Shown: one piece after another, positions 1 through 6,026 of the stretch
How the letters are laid out: every line of letters begins with the position of its first letter
How positions within the stretch are numbered: the first letter of the stretch is position 1
Origin: an uncultured Colwellia sp.
Lineage (GTDB): Bacteria > Pseudomonadota > Gammaproteobacteria > Enterobacterales > Alteromonadaceae
Length of the DNA: 11,824 bases
Assembly: GCA_913020705.1 (NCBI GenBank)
Contig: CAJWBY010000144.1
Span: forward strand, 1 to 11,824
Direction of reading: 5' to 3'
Notes under the pieces: generated by a model
What the model saw: only the letters and a program-made list of their open reading frames with translations
Database searches by the model: none
Told to the model about the DNA's origin: nothing
Program-made: the position numbers and the translations under genes

Positions 1-161
1 TGTTCATGACGACACAAAAAGTGTTTAACGTCACTATCATATAGCGCATCATAAATCGGCATAATAGCGCCACCGGGGTAGCCAAAAACATGCTCTACGC
101 CATGCTGTTGAAGTACGTTAAAAAGTAATGAACCACCGGTTTGTATCTTTTCACTTGCCAT
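1..161 (-). CDS. ilvG: Acetolactate synthase large subunit IlvG, N-terminal part (cut by window start)
   Basis: Only the first 53 codons are present; the gene continues beyond base 1. The enzyme condenses pyruvate with pyruvate or 2-ketobutyrate, the first common step of valine, leucine and isoleucine synthesis, using thiamine diphosphate. Visible are [15 protein letters not shown] (residues 26-40) and RHE (51-53), the ThDP-binding start of the family; the Glu of RHE is the residue that activates the cofactor. The 'GGAIMP-YDALYD' wording and the Cys before RHE fit the IlvG (AHAS II) type better than IlvI or IlvB. The ATG is fixed by an in-frame TGA four codons upstream. No good Shine-Dalgarno lies directly before it; the purine-rich stretch AGGAGAAGG is about 50 bases upstream, before a short reading frame. 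An ilvL-type attenuator precedes the gene. The downstream ilvM/E/D/A genes expected from other gammaproteobacteria are outside the window. Confidence 0.93.
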   Translation of the reverse strand, partial: MASEKIQTGGSLLFNVLQQHGVEHVFGYPGGAIMPIYDALYDSDVKHFLCRHE

Positions 162-177
162 CTTATTTTTAACTCAA

Positions 178-204
178 CTAACTGAATATGTTTTGCATAA
201 TCAT
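178..204 (-). CDS. Possible 8-codon reading frame between attenuator and ilvG
   Basis: The frame reads MIMQNIFS then TAG and ends 16 bases before the ilvG start. It has the best ribosome-binding sequence of the leader region (AAAGGAGAAGG, about 212-223), with AAGG 9 bases before its ATG, whereas ilvG itself has almost none. It sits where E. coli has the tiny ilvX gene, but the peptide is not recognisably IlvX. It may serve to bring ribosomes to ilvG by coupling, or it may be chance. Confidence 0.3.
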   Translation of the reverse strand: MIMQNIFS

Positions 205-301
205 TAGGTTGAGCCTTCTCCTTTGCCACTGATTTGTATGATTTGTTTATATAAAGTTTTTCGTTATAAAAGTTAACTTCGTTAATTTCTTATTCATGTA
301 T

Positions 302-335
302 AAAAAAACCCCCGTTCCTTTCAGAGCGGGGGTTT
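302..335 (-). terminator. ilv attenuator terminator hairpin
   Basis: On the minus strand AAACCCCCG pairs perfectly with CGGGGGTTT across a 12-base loop and runs into seven Ts. It lies between the leader peptide and ilvG, so it is the 3:4 hairpin of the attenuator and not the end of a gene. When it forms, transcription stops before ilvG. The stem can also be read from the plus strand, but the plus side has no U-tract and no gene ends there. Confidence 0.93.
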
Positions 336-376
336 GTATTTCGCTTAAATTTTTCTTAGCTCAACAAACAACCCGC
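326..376 (-). promoter_or_regulatory. ilv antiterminator (2:3 pairing)
   Basis: The segment GCGGGTTGTTTG (365-376), which covers the last leader codons Arg-Val-Val-Cys, can pair with CAAACCCCCGC (326-336) through GCGGG/CCCGC and TTTG/CAAA around a small internal loop. This uses up the 5' arm of the terminator, so the two structures exclude each other. A ribosome stalled at the Ile/Val run would leave this segment free; a ribosome that reaches the stop codon would cover it and allow termination. The pairing was found by eye; no folding energies were calculated. Confidence 0.75.
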
Positions 377-435
377 GATGATTTTATAATCACCACGACG
401 AGAATGTTAATAATCACTGAGCTAAATGTTTGCAT
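361..435 (-). CDS. ilvL: ilv operon leader peptide (IlvL-like, 24 residues)
   Basis: The reading frame starts at ATG 435-433 and ends at TGA 363-361. Twelve of its 24 residues are Ile, Leu or Val, ten of them in the run VIINILVVVII (residues 7-17), followed by KSSRVVC. This is the expected make-up of the peptide that senses charged tRNAs for all three branched-chain amino acids by ribosome stalling. An in-frame TGA three codons upstream makes this the only ATG start; the AAGG that could bind ribosomes is 13 bases upstream, rather far. The E. coli IlvL peptide is a little longer, so length is not conserved, but position, composition and the following hairpins agree. The peptide itself probably has no function beyond its translation. 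Confidence 0.9.
   Translation of the reverse strand: MQTFSSVIINILVVVIIKSSRVVC
374..397 (-). promoter_or_regulatory. ilv leader protector/pause hairpin (1:2 pairing)
   Basis: Within the leader-peptide coding sequence CGTGGTGATT pairs with AATCATCGCG around the loop ATAA, giving ten consecutive pairs with two G-U wobbles. Its 3' arm overlaps the antiterminator segment, so it prevents antitermination when no ribosome disrupts it. Together with the 2:3 and 3:4 structures this completes the classical three-way attenuator. Confidence 0.75.
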
Positions 436-516
436 ATATATTCAATTACCTTGAGTCTTTATAAAAACAATATAAAAAACTTTTAAATTAGTTGGCTATT
501 TCGCTGCCTATTTAAA

Positions 517-546
517 TTAGTACCATAGCTCTAATAATGAGTGCAA
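517..546 (-). promoter_or_regulatory. Probable promoter of the ilvL-ilvG operon
   Basis: On the minus strand TTGCAC (541-546) stands 18 bases before TACTAA (517-522), which continues into T. A-rich tracts upstream (about 549-569) could act as an UP element. Transcription would start near 509, about 75 bases before the leader peptide ATG. The -10 match is only moderate, so the exact position is uncertain. Confidence 0.45.
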
Positions 547-662
547 GTTTTTTTATTAGGTTTTTTTAACGTAAATAAATAATTTAGTTATATATGATGT
601 TAGCGCTTTGGTATAAACCCACCTAAACTAAAGTTACTGGAATGTTAATAAAATGGATTTTT

Positions 663-2186
663 ATGAGCCTAGCTTGTATTTACAGCCGAGCCCGTGTTGG
701 GCTTGAATCACCTCTTGTCACCGTCGAAGTCCACTTAGCCAATGGCCTACCTGCATTTAATATTGTCGGATTACCTGAAACTTCAGTGCGTGAATCAAAA
801 GATCGTGTACGAAGTGCAATTATCAATTGTGGTTATGAGTTCCCCGCGAAACGTATCACTATAAATCTCGCACCAGCTGATTTACCCAAAGAAGGTGGGC
901 GCTTTGATTTACCTATCGCAATCGGGATCCTTGTCGCTTCGGAACAATTACCTGCAGCCGATTTAAACCAATATGAGTTTGCCGGTGAACTGGCTCTTTC
1001 TGGTGAGTTACGAGAAATTATTGGTGAGATACCTATGGCCATGGCTTGTGCGCAAAGCAAGAGAACACTGGTTATTCCAACGCAAAATGCAGAACAAGCA
1101 AGCTGGGTTAAACAAGCTAATATTTTAGCGATTAATCATCTAAGCCAACTGTATCCTCACTTTCTCAAACAAGTGCCCTTACCTTTAGTGTTAACAAAAG
1201 AAGTGGAAGATTATCAAGTACCCACAAGTAAGGACATTGCTGATGTTATAGGACAACCTATGGCAAAACGTGCCTTAGAAATAGCCGCCAGTGGCGCGCA
1301 CAATTTATTGTTTATTGGCCCACCTGGAACAGGTAAAACCATGCTGGCGAGTCGTTTACCGGGAATATTACCCCCAATGAGCGAAAGTGAAGCGTTAGAA
1401 GCTGCGTCTATCGCTTCAATTAGTCACCAAAAAATCAATCAGCAATCTTGGTTAACTCGCCCTTTTCGGGCTCCACATCATACTGCATCTTCAGCAGCCC
1501 TGGTCGGTGGAGGCAGCAAACCACAAGCTGGTGAAATTTCTTTAGCACACAATGGTGTTTTATTTTTGGATGAATTACCTGAATTTGAGCGAAAGGTACT
1601 TGATGTATTACGTGAACCTATGGAATCTGCGGAGGTCACCATTTCGCGCGCAATGTACAAACAAACATTTCCCGCCAAGTTTCAACTTGTCGCGGCAATG
1701 AATCCCAGCCCTACCGGTTTTTATAACGACAACAGGAGTACACCAGAACAAGTTTTACGCTATTTAAATCGATTGTCTGGACCCTTTCTTGATCGTATTG
1801 ATATTCAAATTGAAGTTACCCGCTTACCAAAAGGAATGTGGGCGAACACTGAGCAACAAAACGAAAGTTCAGCTCAAATACAAGAAAGGGTGGCACTTTG
1901 CAGGGACTTGCAACTAGCACGTCAAGGCAAAGCCAATGCTCACTTAGGCAGTGCTGAAACACGCGAGTTTTGTCAACTAAATACCGACGAGCATGAGTTT
2001 CTAGAACTCGCGGTTGAAAAACTAGGTTTATCTACACGCGCTCACCATAAGATTTTAAAAATTGCTCGTACTCTGGCAGACATGAGTAATATGAAAGACA
2101 TTCAACATGAACACATTATCGAGGCATTGTCATATCGAGCGATGGACCGACTACTAAGACATTTAACCGATGCAGTGGCTATTTAA
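663..2186 (+). CDS. comM: ComM/YifB family AAA+ helicase-like protein
   Basis: This 507-residue protein is the Mg-chelatase-like AAA+ ATPase that in Vibrio and Haemophilus is needed for chromosomal recombination of taken-up DNA; Vibrio ComM is a hexameric helicase promoting branch migration. The N-terminal ChlI-like domain (about 1-170) includes TVEVHLANGLPAFNIVGLPE and NLAPADLPKEGGRFDLPIA. The ATPase domain holds Walker A GPPGTGKT (219-226), FRAPHHT (about 268-274) and Walker B VLFLDE (299-304). A longer start at 642 is possible, but the start at 663 (MSLACIYSRA) matches the family N-terminus and gives about the length of E. coli YifB (506). The gene is divergent from the ilv leader, as yifB is in E. 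coli. It ends in an 8-bp overlap with convergent ilvY; only a weak 4-bp hairpin followed by Ts (2189-2206) could terminate it. I see no CRP-S competence site upstream. Confidence 0.95.
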   Translation: MSLACIYSRARVGLESPLVTVEVHLANGLPAFNIVGLPETSVRESKDRVRSAIINCGYEFPAKRITINLAPADLPKEGGRFDLPIAIGILVASEQLPAADLNQYEFAGELALSGELREIIGEIPMAMACAQSKRTLVIPTQNAEQASWVKQANILAINHLSQLYPHFLKQVPLPLVLTKEVEDYQVPTSKDIADVIGQPMAKRALEIAASGAHNLLFIGPPGTGKTMLASRLPGILPPMSESEALEAASIASISHQKINQQSWLTRPFRAPHHTASSAALVGGGSKPQAGEISLAHNGVLFLDELPEFERKVLDVLREPMESAEVTISRAMYKQTFPAKFQLVAAMNPSPTGFYNDNRSTPEQVLRYLNRLSGPFLDRIDIQIEVTRLPKGMWANTEQQNESSAQIQERVALCRDLQLARQGKANAHLGSAETREFCQLNTDEHEFLELAVEKLGLSTRAHHKILKIARTLADMSNMKDIQHEHIIEALSYRAMDRLLRHLTDAVAI

Positions 2187-3057
2187 TTGCTTCAAAAAAA
2201 GCTTTTACTAATGTCTTTTCTCGACTTTGATTTAAGCAACAAATCCCCAAATCAAAAGGCTCAATATCACCAATATTTTTCAAGTATTGAACGCGGTCTT
2301 TTACAGGACTGTTTTCAACAACCACCTTAGGAGCTATACCCACACCACAACCTAAAGCAACCATACTCACCAATGCTTCATGTCCTGATACTGTCGCATA
2401 AATGCTTGGTTTTCCTTGTTGTTTTTTCCTGTACCAATATTCAAAACGCTTACGTGCGGCACCATGTTCGGGCAATATAATTGGTATTTTGGACCAAGCA
2501 ACAATATTCTCTTGAAGTTGTTGATGAACCCTACAGGCCATTGTTGGCGCGATCACGGCCAAAGGTACATTGGCAATGTGCTGAAAATAAAACATACGTG
2601 ACAAACTTTCTGGTTTTACACCAATAGCAAAATCAACCGCTTGCTGCTGAACTTGATCAAAAGCATCCGCCGCATCTCCTGTGGTTAATACGATTTCAAC
2701 CAGAGGATGTTGATGTCGAAAACTCTCAAGCAATGCGGGCAAGTGGCTATAAGCCGCTGTAACAGAACAATATATGTGAAGTTTTCCTTGCAGTTCTGCC
2801 TGTTTTTGATTCAAGGACAACTGTAATAACTGCCACTGTTCAATTTGCTGTTCCGCATATTTTTGCAGGAGAAAACCCGCTTCGGTTAGTACGACCGATC
2901 GGTTATCTCGATGTAGGAGAGAGCAACCTACTTCGTCTTCAAGCCTTTGAATAACACGACTTAACGTAGACGTACTGACATGATTAGCTTCAGCCGTTTT
3001 CCCAAAATGCAGAGTCTGTGTAAGATGCACAAACATTTTCAACGATTTAAAATCCAT
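2179..3057 (-). CDS. ilvY: LysR-type transcriptional activator IlvY
   Basis: IlvY activates ilvC when the substrates acetolactate or acetohydroxybutyrate accumulate, and represses itself. The protein has 292 residues (E. coli 297). The winged helix-turn-helix is at about 3-60 (HFGKTAEANHVSTSTLSRVIQRLE at 17-40, DNRSVVLTEAG at 51-61). The effector domain begins with LHIYCSVTAAYSHLP (93-107) and LTTGDAADAF, wording characteristic of IlvY; GHEALVSMVALGCGVGIAP lies nearer the C-terminus. I chose the ATG at 3057 over the GTG just before it, because the AGAGGG Shine-Dalgarno stands 6 bases before the ATG but only 3 before the GTG, and because MDFKSLK aligns with E. coli MDLRDLK. It is divergent from ilvC across 188 bases, the standard ilvY-ilvC arrangement. 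Confidence 0.96.
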   Translation of the reverse strand: MDFKSLKMFVHLTQTLHFGKTAEANHVSTSTLSRVIQRLEDEVGCSLLHRDNRSVVLTEAGFLLQKYAEQQIEQWQLLQLSLNQKQAELQGKLHIYCSVTAAYSHLPALLESFRHQHPLVEIVLTTGDAADAFDQVQQQAVDFAIGVKPESLSRMFYFQHIANVPLAVIAPTMACRVHQQLQENIVAWSKIPIILPEHGAARKRFEYWYRKKQQGKPSIYATVSGHEALVSMVALGCGVGIAPKVVVENSPVKDRVQYLKNIGDIEPFDLGICCLNQSREKTLVKAFFEAIK

Positions 3058-3087
3058 CACTCACCCTCTTTTGTTAATAAAAGCCAC

Positions 3088-3104
3088 GTTGCACTTTTTG
3101 CAAC
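3088..3104. promoter_or_regulatory. Probable IlvY operator between ilvY and ilvC
   Basis: GTTGCACTTTTTGCAAC is a perfect 6-bp-arm inverted repeat with a 5-base spacer and contains the T-N11-A pattern of LysR-type operators. Further TTGC/GCAA half sites follow at 3111-3116 (TTGCAA) and 3131-3135 (GCAAC), the latter touching the ilvC -35 region. Two tandem operators, one palindromic and one at the ilvC promoter, is the known design in E. coli. Binding by IlvY is inferred from position and symmetry. Confidence 0.7.
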
Positions 3105-3125
3105 ACTACCTTGCAAATATATCAT

Positions 3126-3154
3126 TTTAAGCAACATTAGTCTTGCGCTATGAT
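3126..3154 (+). promoter_or_regulatory. Probable ilvC promoter
   Basis: TATGAT (3149-3154) is a good -10 element; 17 bases upstream the -35 is only TTTAAG (3126-3131). A poor -35 next to a LysR half site (GCAAC, 3131-3135) fits a promoter that needs IlvY. Transcription would begin near 3161, leaving a leader of about 85 bases with two short inverted repeats. Confidence 0.6.
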
Positions 3155-3163
3155 GCTTCCATC

Positions 3164-3218
3164 GTCGGAATTACCGACAAGCACATTTAATTTATCGCCT
3201 AGTCAGAATAATACTGAC
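3164..3218 (+). repeat. Two short inverted repeats in the ilvC leader
   Basis: GTCGG-AATTA-CCGAC (3164-3178) and GTCAG-AATAATA-CTGAC (3202-3218) are both perfect 5-bp-arm hairpins upstream of the ribosome-binding site. The Shine-Dalgarno GAGGA (3235-3239), 6 bases before the ATG, is outside both. They may stabilise the 5' end of the message; no U-tract follows either, so they are not terminators. Confidence 0.4.
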
Positions 3219-3245
3219 CAAGATGTGGGATAACGAGGACAGAAC

Positions 3246-4730
3246 ATGAGCAATTATTTTAATACATTAAGTTTACGTGAAAAATTGGGCCAATTAGGCA
3301 AATGTCGTTTTATGCAACGTGAAGAATTCAGCGATGGCTGTGACTTCATCAAAGATTGGAACATTGTTATTGTCGGTTGTGGTGCTCAAGGTTTGAACCA
3401 AGGTTTAAACATGCGTGATTCAGGTTTAAATATTTCTTATGCCTTACGTGAAGCCGCAATTTCTTCAAAACGTCAATCTTGGCAGTGGGCTACAGAGAAT
3501 GGTTTTACCGTAGGTACTTACGAAGAGTTAGTTCCACAAGCCGATTTAGTTTTAAACTTAACACCTGACAAACAACATACTTCTGCAGTGACTGCGGTAA
3601 TGCCATTTATGAAGCAAGGTTCTACGTTAGCCTACTCTCATGGTTTCAACATTGTTGAAGAAGGTATGCAAATTCGTTCAGACATCACGGTTGTAATGGT
3701 TGCACCTAAATGCCCAGGTACTGAAGTTCGTGAAGAATACAAACGCGGTTTTGGTGTACCAACACTTATCGCTGTTCATCCAGAAAATGATCCTCAAGGA
3801 AACGGTTTAGCTATTGCTAAAGCTTATGCATCAGCTACTGGTGGAGATCGTGCAGGTGTACTTGAATCATCATTCATTGCTGAAGTTAAATCTGATTTAA
3901 TGGGCGAGCAAACAATTTTATGTGGCATGTTACAAACAGCTGCAGTGCTTGGACATCAGCAATTAGTTGCCCAAGGTATGGATGCAGCATATGCACGTAA
4001 GTTATTACAGTACGGTATTGAAACAACGACTGAAGGTTTAAAACATGGCGGCATCACAAACATGATGGACCGCTTATCAAACCCTGCAAAAGTAAAAGCG
4101 TTTGATATGTCTGAAGAATTAAAAGTTATTTTACGTCCATTATTTGAAAAGCATATGGATGACATTATTGAAGGCCGCTTCTCTGCCACTATGATGGAAG
4201 ATTGGGCGAACGATGATGTTAACTTATTAAAATGGCGCGAAGAAACAGCTGAATCTTCTTTTGAAAAAGCAACTGATTGCGACATTGAGATTACAGAACA
4301 AGAATATTACGACAAAGGAATTTTTATTGTTGCTATGGTGAAAGCTGGTGTTGAATTAGCCTTTGAAGCTATGGTTGCTGCTGGCATCATTGAAGAGTCT
4401 GCGTACTACGAGTCACTTCACGAAACGCCATTAATTGCTAACTGTATTGCCCGTAATAAATTATACGAAATGAACGTAGTAATTTCTGATACGGCTGAAT
4501 ACGGTAACTATCTATTCACTCATGCTGCACAACCATTACTTGCTGATTACGCAAGCAAGTTGTCACTTGAAGAATTGGGTGAAGGGTTAAAAGAGAATTC
4601 AAATGGCGTTGATAACGTACGTTTAATTGAAGTTAACGAAGCAATTCGCAGTCATGGCGTAGAAAGTGTTGGTAAAAAACTACGTGGTTATATGACTGAT
4701 ATGAAGAAAATTGTGGAATCAAACCAATAA
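3246..4730 (+). CDS. ilvC: Ketol-acid reductoisomerase (NADP+), class II
   Basis: IlvC converts acetolactate and acetohydroxybutyrate to the dihydroxy acids of valine/leucine and isoleucine synthesis by isomerisation and NADPH reduction. At 494 residues it is the long class II (E. coli, plant) form with a duplicated knotted domain, not the roughly 330-residue class I. The nucleotide loop is GCGAQG (44-49); R68, R76 and S78 are the NADPH-phosphate binding residues. The active-site residues fall at the same numbers as in E. coli: H132, K155, D217, E221, E389, E393 and S414, with D217 and E221 as Mg2+ ligands. All are intact, so the enzyme should be active. The Shine-Dalgarno GAGGA lies 6 bases before the ATG. 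The gene is transcribed alone from an IlvY-controlled promoter and ends in its own terminator. Confidence 0.98.
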   Translation: MSNYFNTLSLREKLGQLGKCRFMQREEFSDGCDFIKDWNIVIVGCGAQGLNQGLNMRDSGLNISYALREAAISSKRQSWQWATENGFTVGTYEELVPQADLVLNLTPDKQHTSAVTAVMPFMKQGSTLAYSHGFNIVEEGMQIRSDITVVMVAPKCPGTEVREEYKRGFGVPTLIAVHPENDPQGNGLAIAKAYASATGGDRAGVLESSFIAEVKSDLMGEQTILCGMLQTAAVLGHQQLVAQGMDAAYARKLLQYGIETTTEGLKHGGITNMMDRLSNPAKVKAFDMSEELKVILRPLFEKHMDDIIEGRFSATMMEDWANDDVNLLKWREETAESSFEKATDCDIEITEQEYYDKGIFIVAMVKAGVELAFEAMVAAGIIEESAYYESLHETPLIANCIARNKLYEMNVVISDTAEYGNYLFTHAAQPLLADYASKLSLEELGEGLKENSNGVDNVRLIEVNEAIRSHGVESVGKKLRGYMTDMKKIVESNQ

Positions 4731-4886
4731 TTCAATTGAAATAAATGACATATAAACAGCTTTGCAGCGTCATCTCGGGGGAGAACACTTTAAGTCAGGT
4801 AATAAGTTCAATTGAATTTTCCTGATGGATAAGTAACAAACTGCAGACAAATTATTTATATAAATAGTTTTTTGCTTGCTGCAAAG
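4731..4886 (+). repeat. ilvC downstream region with repeated palindrome and inverted repeat
   Basis: The palindrome TTCAATTGAA occurs directly after the ilvC stop (4731-4740) and again at 4807-4816. CTTTGCAGC (4760-4768) is the exact reverse complement of GCTGCAAAG (4878-4886), and TTTGC-TTGCT-GCAAA (4871-4885) is a local hairpin competing for the same bases. No reading frame is evident. It is probably an mRNA 3' region ahead of the terminator; a small RNA cannot be excluded. Confidence 0.3.
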
Positions 4887-4888
4887 TG

Positions 4889-4924
4889 GCGGTATTGGTT
4901 TCTGGAGCCAATATCGCTTTTTTT
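4889..4924 (+). terminator. Rho-independent terminator after ilvC
   Basis: GCGGTATTGG pairs with CCAATATCGC (one G-U) around a 9-base loop and is followed by seven Ts. It is a strong hairpin on the plus strand, lying 158 bases after the ilvC stop and before ppnP, so it separates the two genes. Confidence 0.88.
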
Positions 4925-4983
4925 ATGCTAAAAGACAAAGCAAAAATTTTAGTTAAATCAGATAACTTATGAGAGAGATTACA

Positions 4984-5301
4984 ATGACAGAATTAATGAA
5001 TGTTACGTTAACTAAGGCCGCTAATATTTACTTTGACGGTAACGTAACCAGTAGAAAAGTAACGTTAGCAGACGGTTCAACGAAAACCTTAGGTATCATG
5101 ATGCCTGGCGAATATACATTTGCTACCGCAGAAAAAGAGCTCATGGAAATTATGGCGGGCGATGTAGAAATATTGTTACCCAATGAAACAAATTGGCAAA
5201 GCATTTCAGGTGGCGAACAGTTTTACGTAGATGCTAATGCTAAATTTGATATTAAAGTTAAAAGTATCACTGATTATTGCTGCTCTTATATAAGTAGCTA
5301 A
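4984..5301 (+). CDS. ppnP: Pyrimidine/purine nucleoside phosphorylase (YaiE/DUF1255 cupin)
   Basis: PpnP splits ribonucleosides such as uridine, cytidine, adenosine, guanosine and inosine with phosphate to the free base and ribose 1-phosphate; it is a small cytoplasmic cupin unrelated to the classical phosphorylases. The 105-residue protein carries the family pattern YFDGNV, LGIMMPGEYTFATAEKELMEIMAGDVEILLP, NWQSISGGEQFYVDANAKFDIKV and a C-terminal YCCSYI. E. coli PpnP has 94 residues; the extra length is at the N-terminus. Three ATGs are possible (4969, 4984, 4996); 4984 has the best-placed Shine-Dalgarno (GAGAGA before TTACA), while 4969 would add five residues lying over that site. It follows the ilvC terminator, so it needs its own promoter, which I could not place with confidence. 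No terminator follows. Confidence 0.9.
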   Translation: MTELMNVTLTKAANIYFDGNVTSRKVTLADGSTKTLGIMMPGEYTFATAEKELMEIMAGDVEILLPNETNWQSISGGEQFYVDANAKFDIKVKSITDYCCSYISS

Positions 5302-5335
5302 ACGTAAAACGTCACTCTACTATATGTAAGTCAAA

Positions 5336-5357
5336 TTACCTCCATGGATGGAAGTAA
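5336..5357. repeat. 22-bp near-perfect palindrome downstream of ppnP
   Basis: TTAC-C-TCCATGGATGGA-A-GTAA is symmetrical over 22 bases except for one C/A mismatch. It lies 35 bases after the ppnP stop without a T-run on either side, so it is not a typical terminator. It may be an operator or a short mRNA-stabilising hairpin. The rest of 5302-5559 holds no gene I can support. Confidence 0.35.
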
Positions 5358-5559
5358 AATACGTCCCCTCCAGAAATGTCTTGCTGGTTACCCACAGATA
5401 TTAACGCCTAAACTTCGAAAACACGCGATTAAAAATACGATTAACTTTTGTTGATGCGCAGAGAAATTATTTATTCCGTCAAAATATTGCTGATTTACTA
5501 TCAATGATCCGCGTTTGATGAAAAAATTGTCATTATTGAAAACTGCTGAAAAATAAATA

Positions 5560-5955
5560 ATGAAACTGAATAAGACCACTCAAAAAATCGATAACAACGT
5601 ATGTAAAGCACTCACTATTGCTTGTGAAGATTTCTTACATGAAATTGATGGTTTTAAATGGTTAACACATAGAGCGAATTATACCAATTTTCCATCAAGT
5701 TTAGTGGTGACCTGCATTTTTGATATTGATGCTGAAGTCGTTGCTGCCAAAGAGAATAAATTAGATGATACTTTACGTGACGTGATCCAAAAGCAGTTAC
5801 TTAAAGTTGGTATTGTCTTGAAAAACGTTCGCCATAATGTACATTTAGATAGCGAGGAATCTTGCTTACGAGAACACAAGGGGCAATGGCCTGAAAGGCT
5901 TAAGTTAAGAGTTGACAAGCAAAAACCGACAAAAAGTAGTAATTTCCGCCGATAA
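5560..5955 (+). CDS. Conserved protein of unknown function, 131 residues
   Basis: The protein has about 100 residues of mixed alpha/beta character (KALTIACEDFLHEIDGFKWLTH, then NFPSSLVVTCIFDID, DTLRDVIQKQLLKVGIVLKNVRHNVHLDSEESC) and a basic tail (KQKPTKSSNFRR). From memory, similar proteins occur in Vibrio, Shewanella and related genera and are often labelled 'Fis family transcriptional regulator'. I see no Fis-type helix-turn-helix here, so I do not use that label. There is no signal peptide or membrane segment, so it is probably cytoplasmic. The ATG is the only sensible start because an in-frame TAA lies three codons upstream, but the Shine-Dalgarno is weak (an A-rich stretch). It stands alone, convergent with proB across 71 bases; a CACTTC/GAAGTG inverted repeat there (5976-6005) has no U-tract. 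Confidence 0.8.
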   Translation: MKLNKTTQKIDNNVCKALTIACEDFLHEIDGFKWLTHRANYTNFPSSLVVTCIFDIDAEVVAAKENKLDDTLRDVIQKQLLKVGIVLKNVRHNVHLDSEESCLREHKGQWPERLKLRVDKQKPTKSSNFRR

Positions 5956-6026
5956 TATATTGATTAAACTTTACTCACTTCGCATTATGTCGTTGATTTG
6001 AAGTGTATATGGATCATCCCCTATAT

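Noticed and set aside
642..662. Seven-residue N-terminal extension of comM
   Set aside because: The family starts at MSL..., and the only purine stretch before 642 is one base from the ATG, too close to act as a ribosome site.
833..1060. Minus-strand open frame inside comM
   Set aside because: It mirrors the conserved NLAPADLPKEGG region of ComM and has no ribosome site or family match.
2416..2601. Plus-strand open frame inside ilvY
   Set aside because: It is the complement of the conserved IlvY effector domain; no support as a gene.
4731..4816. TTCAATTGAA pair as target-site duplication of a small transposon
   Set aside because: The repeats are themselves palindromes and the enclosed 66 bases have no terminal inverted repeats or coding capacity.
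5389..5397. TTACCCACA, one mismatch from a DnaA box
   Set aside because: A single near-match with no companions, no AT-rich unwinding repeats and no origin genes nearby.
5388..5579. Open frame of 63 codons on the minus strand between ppnP and the 131-residue gene
   Set aside because: It has low-complexity hydrophobic/Asn composition, overlaps the start of a better gene, lacks a ribosome site and has no recognisable family.
5976..6005. CACTTC/GAAGTG inverted repeat between the 131-residue gene and proB as a terminator
   Set aside because: The arms are only six bases with an 18-base loop, and there is no U-tract on either strand.
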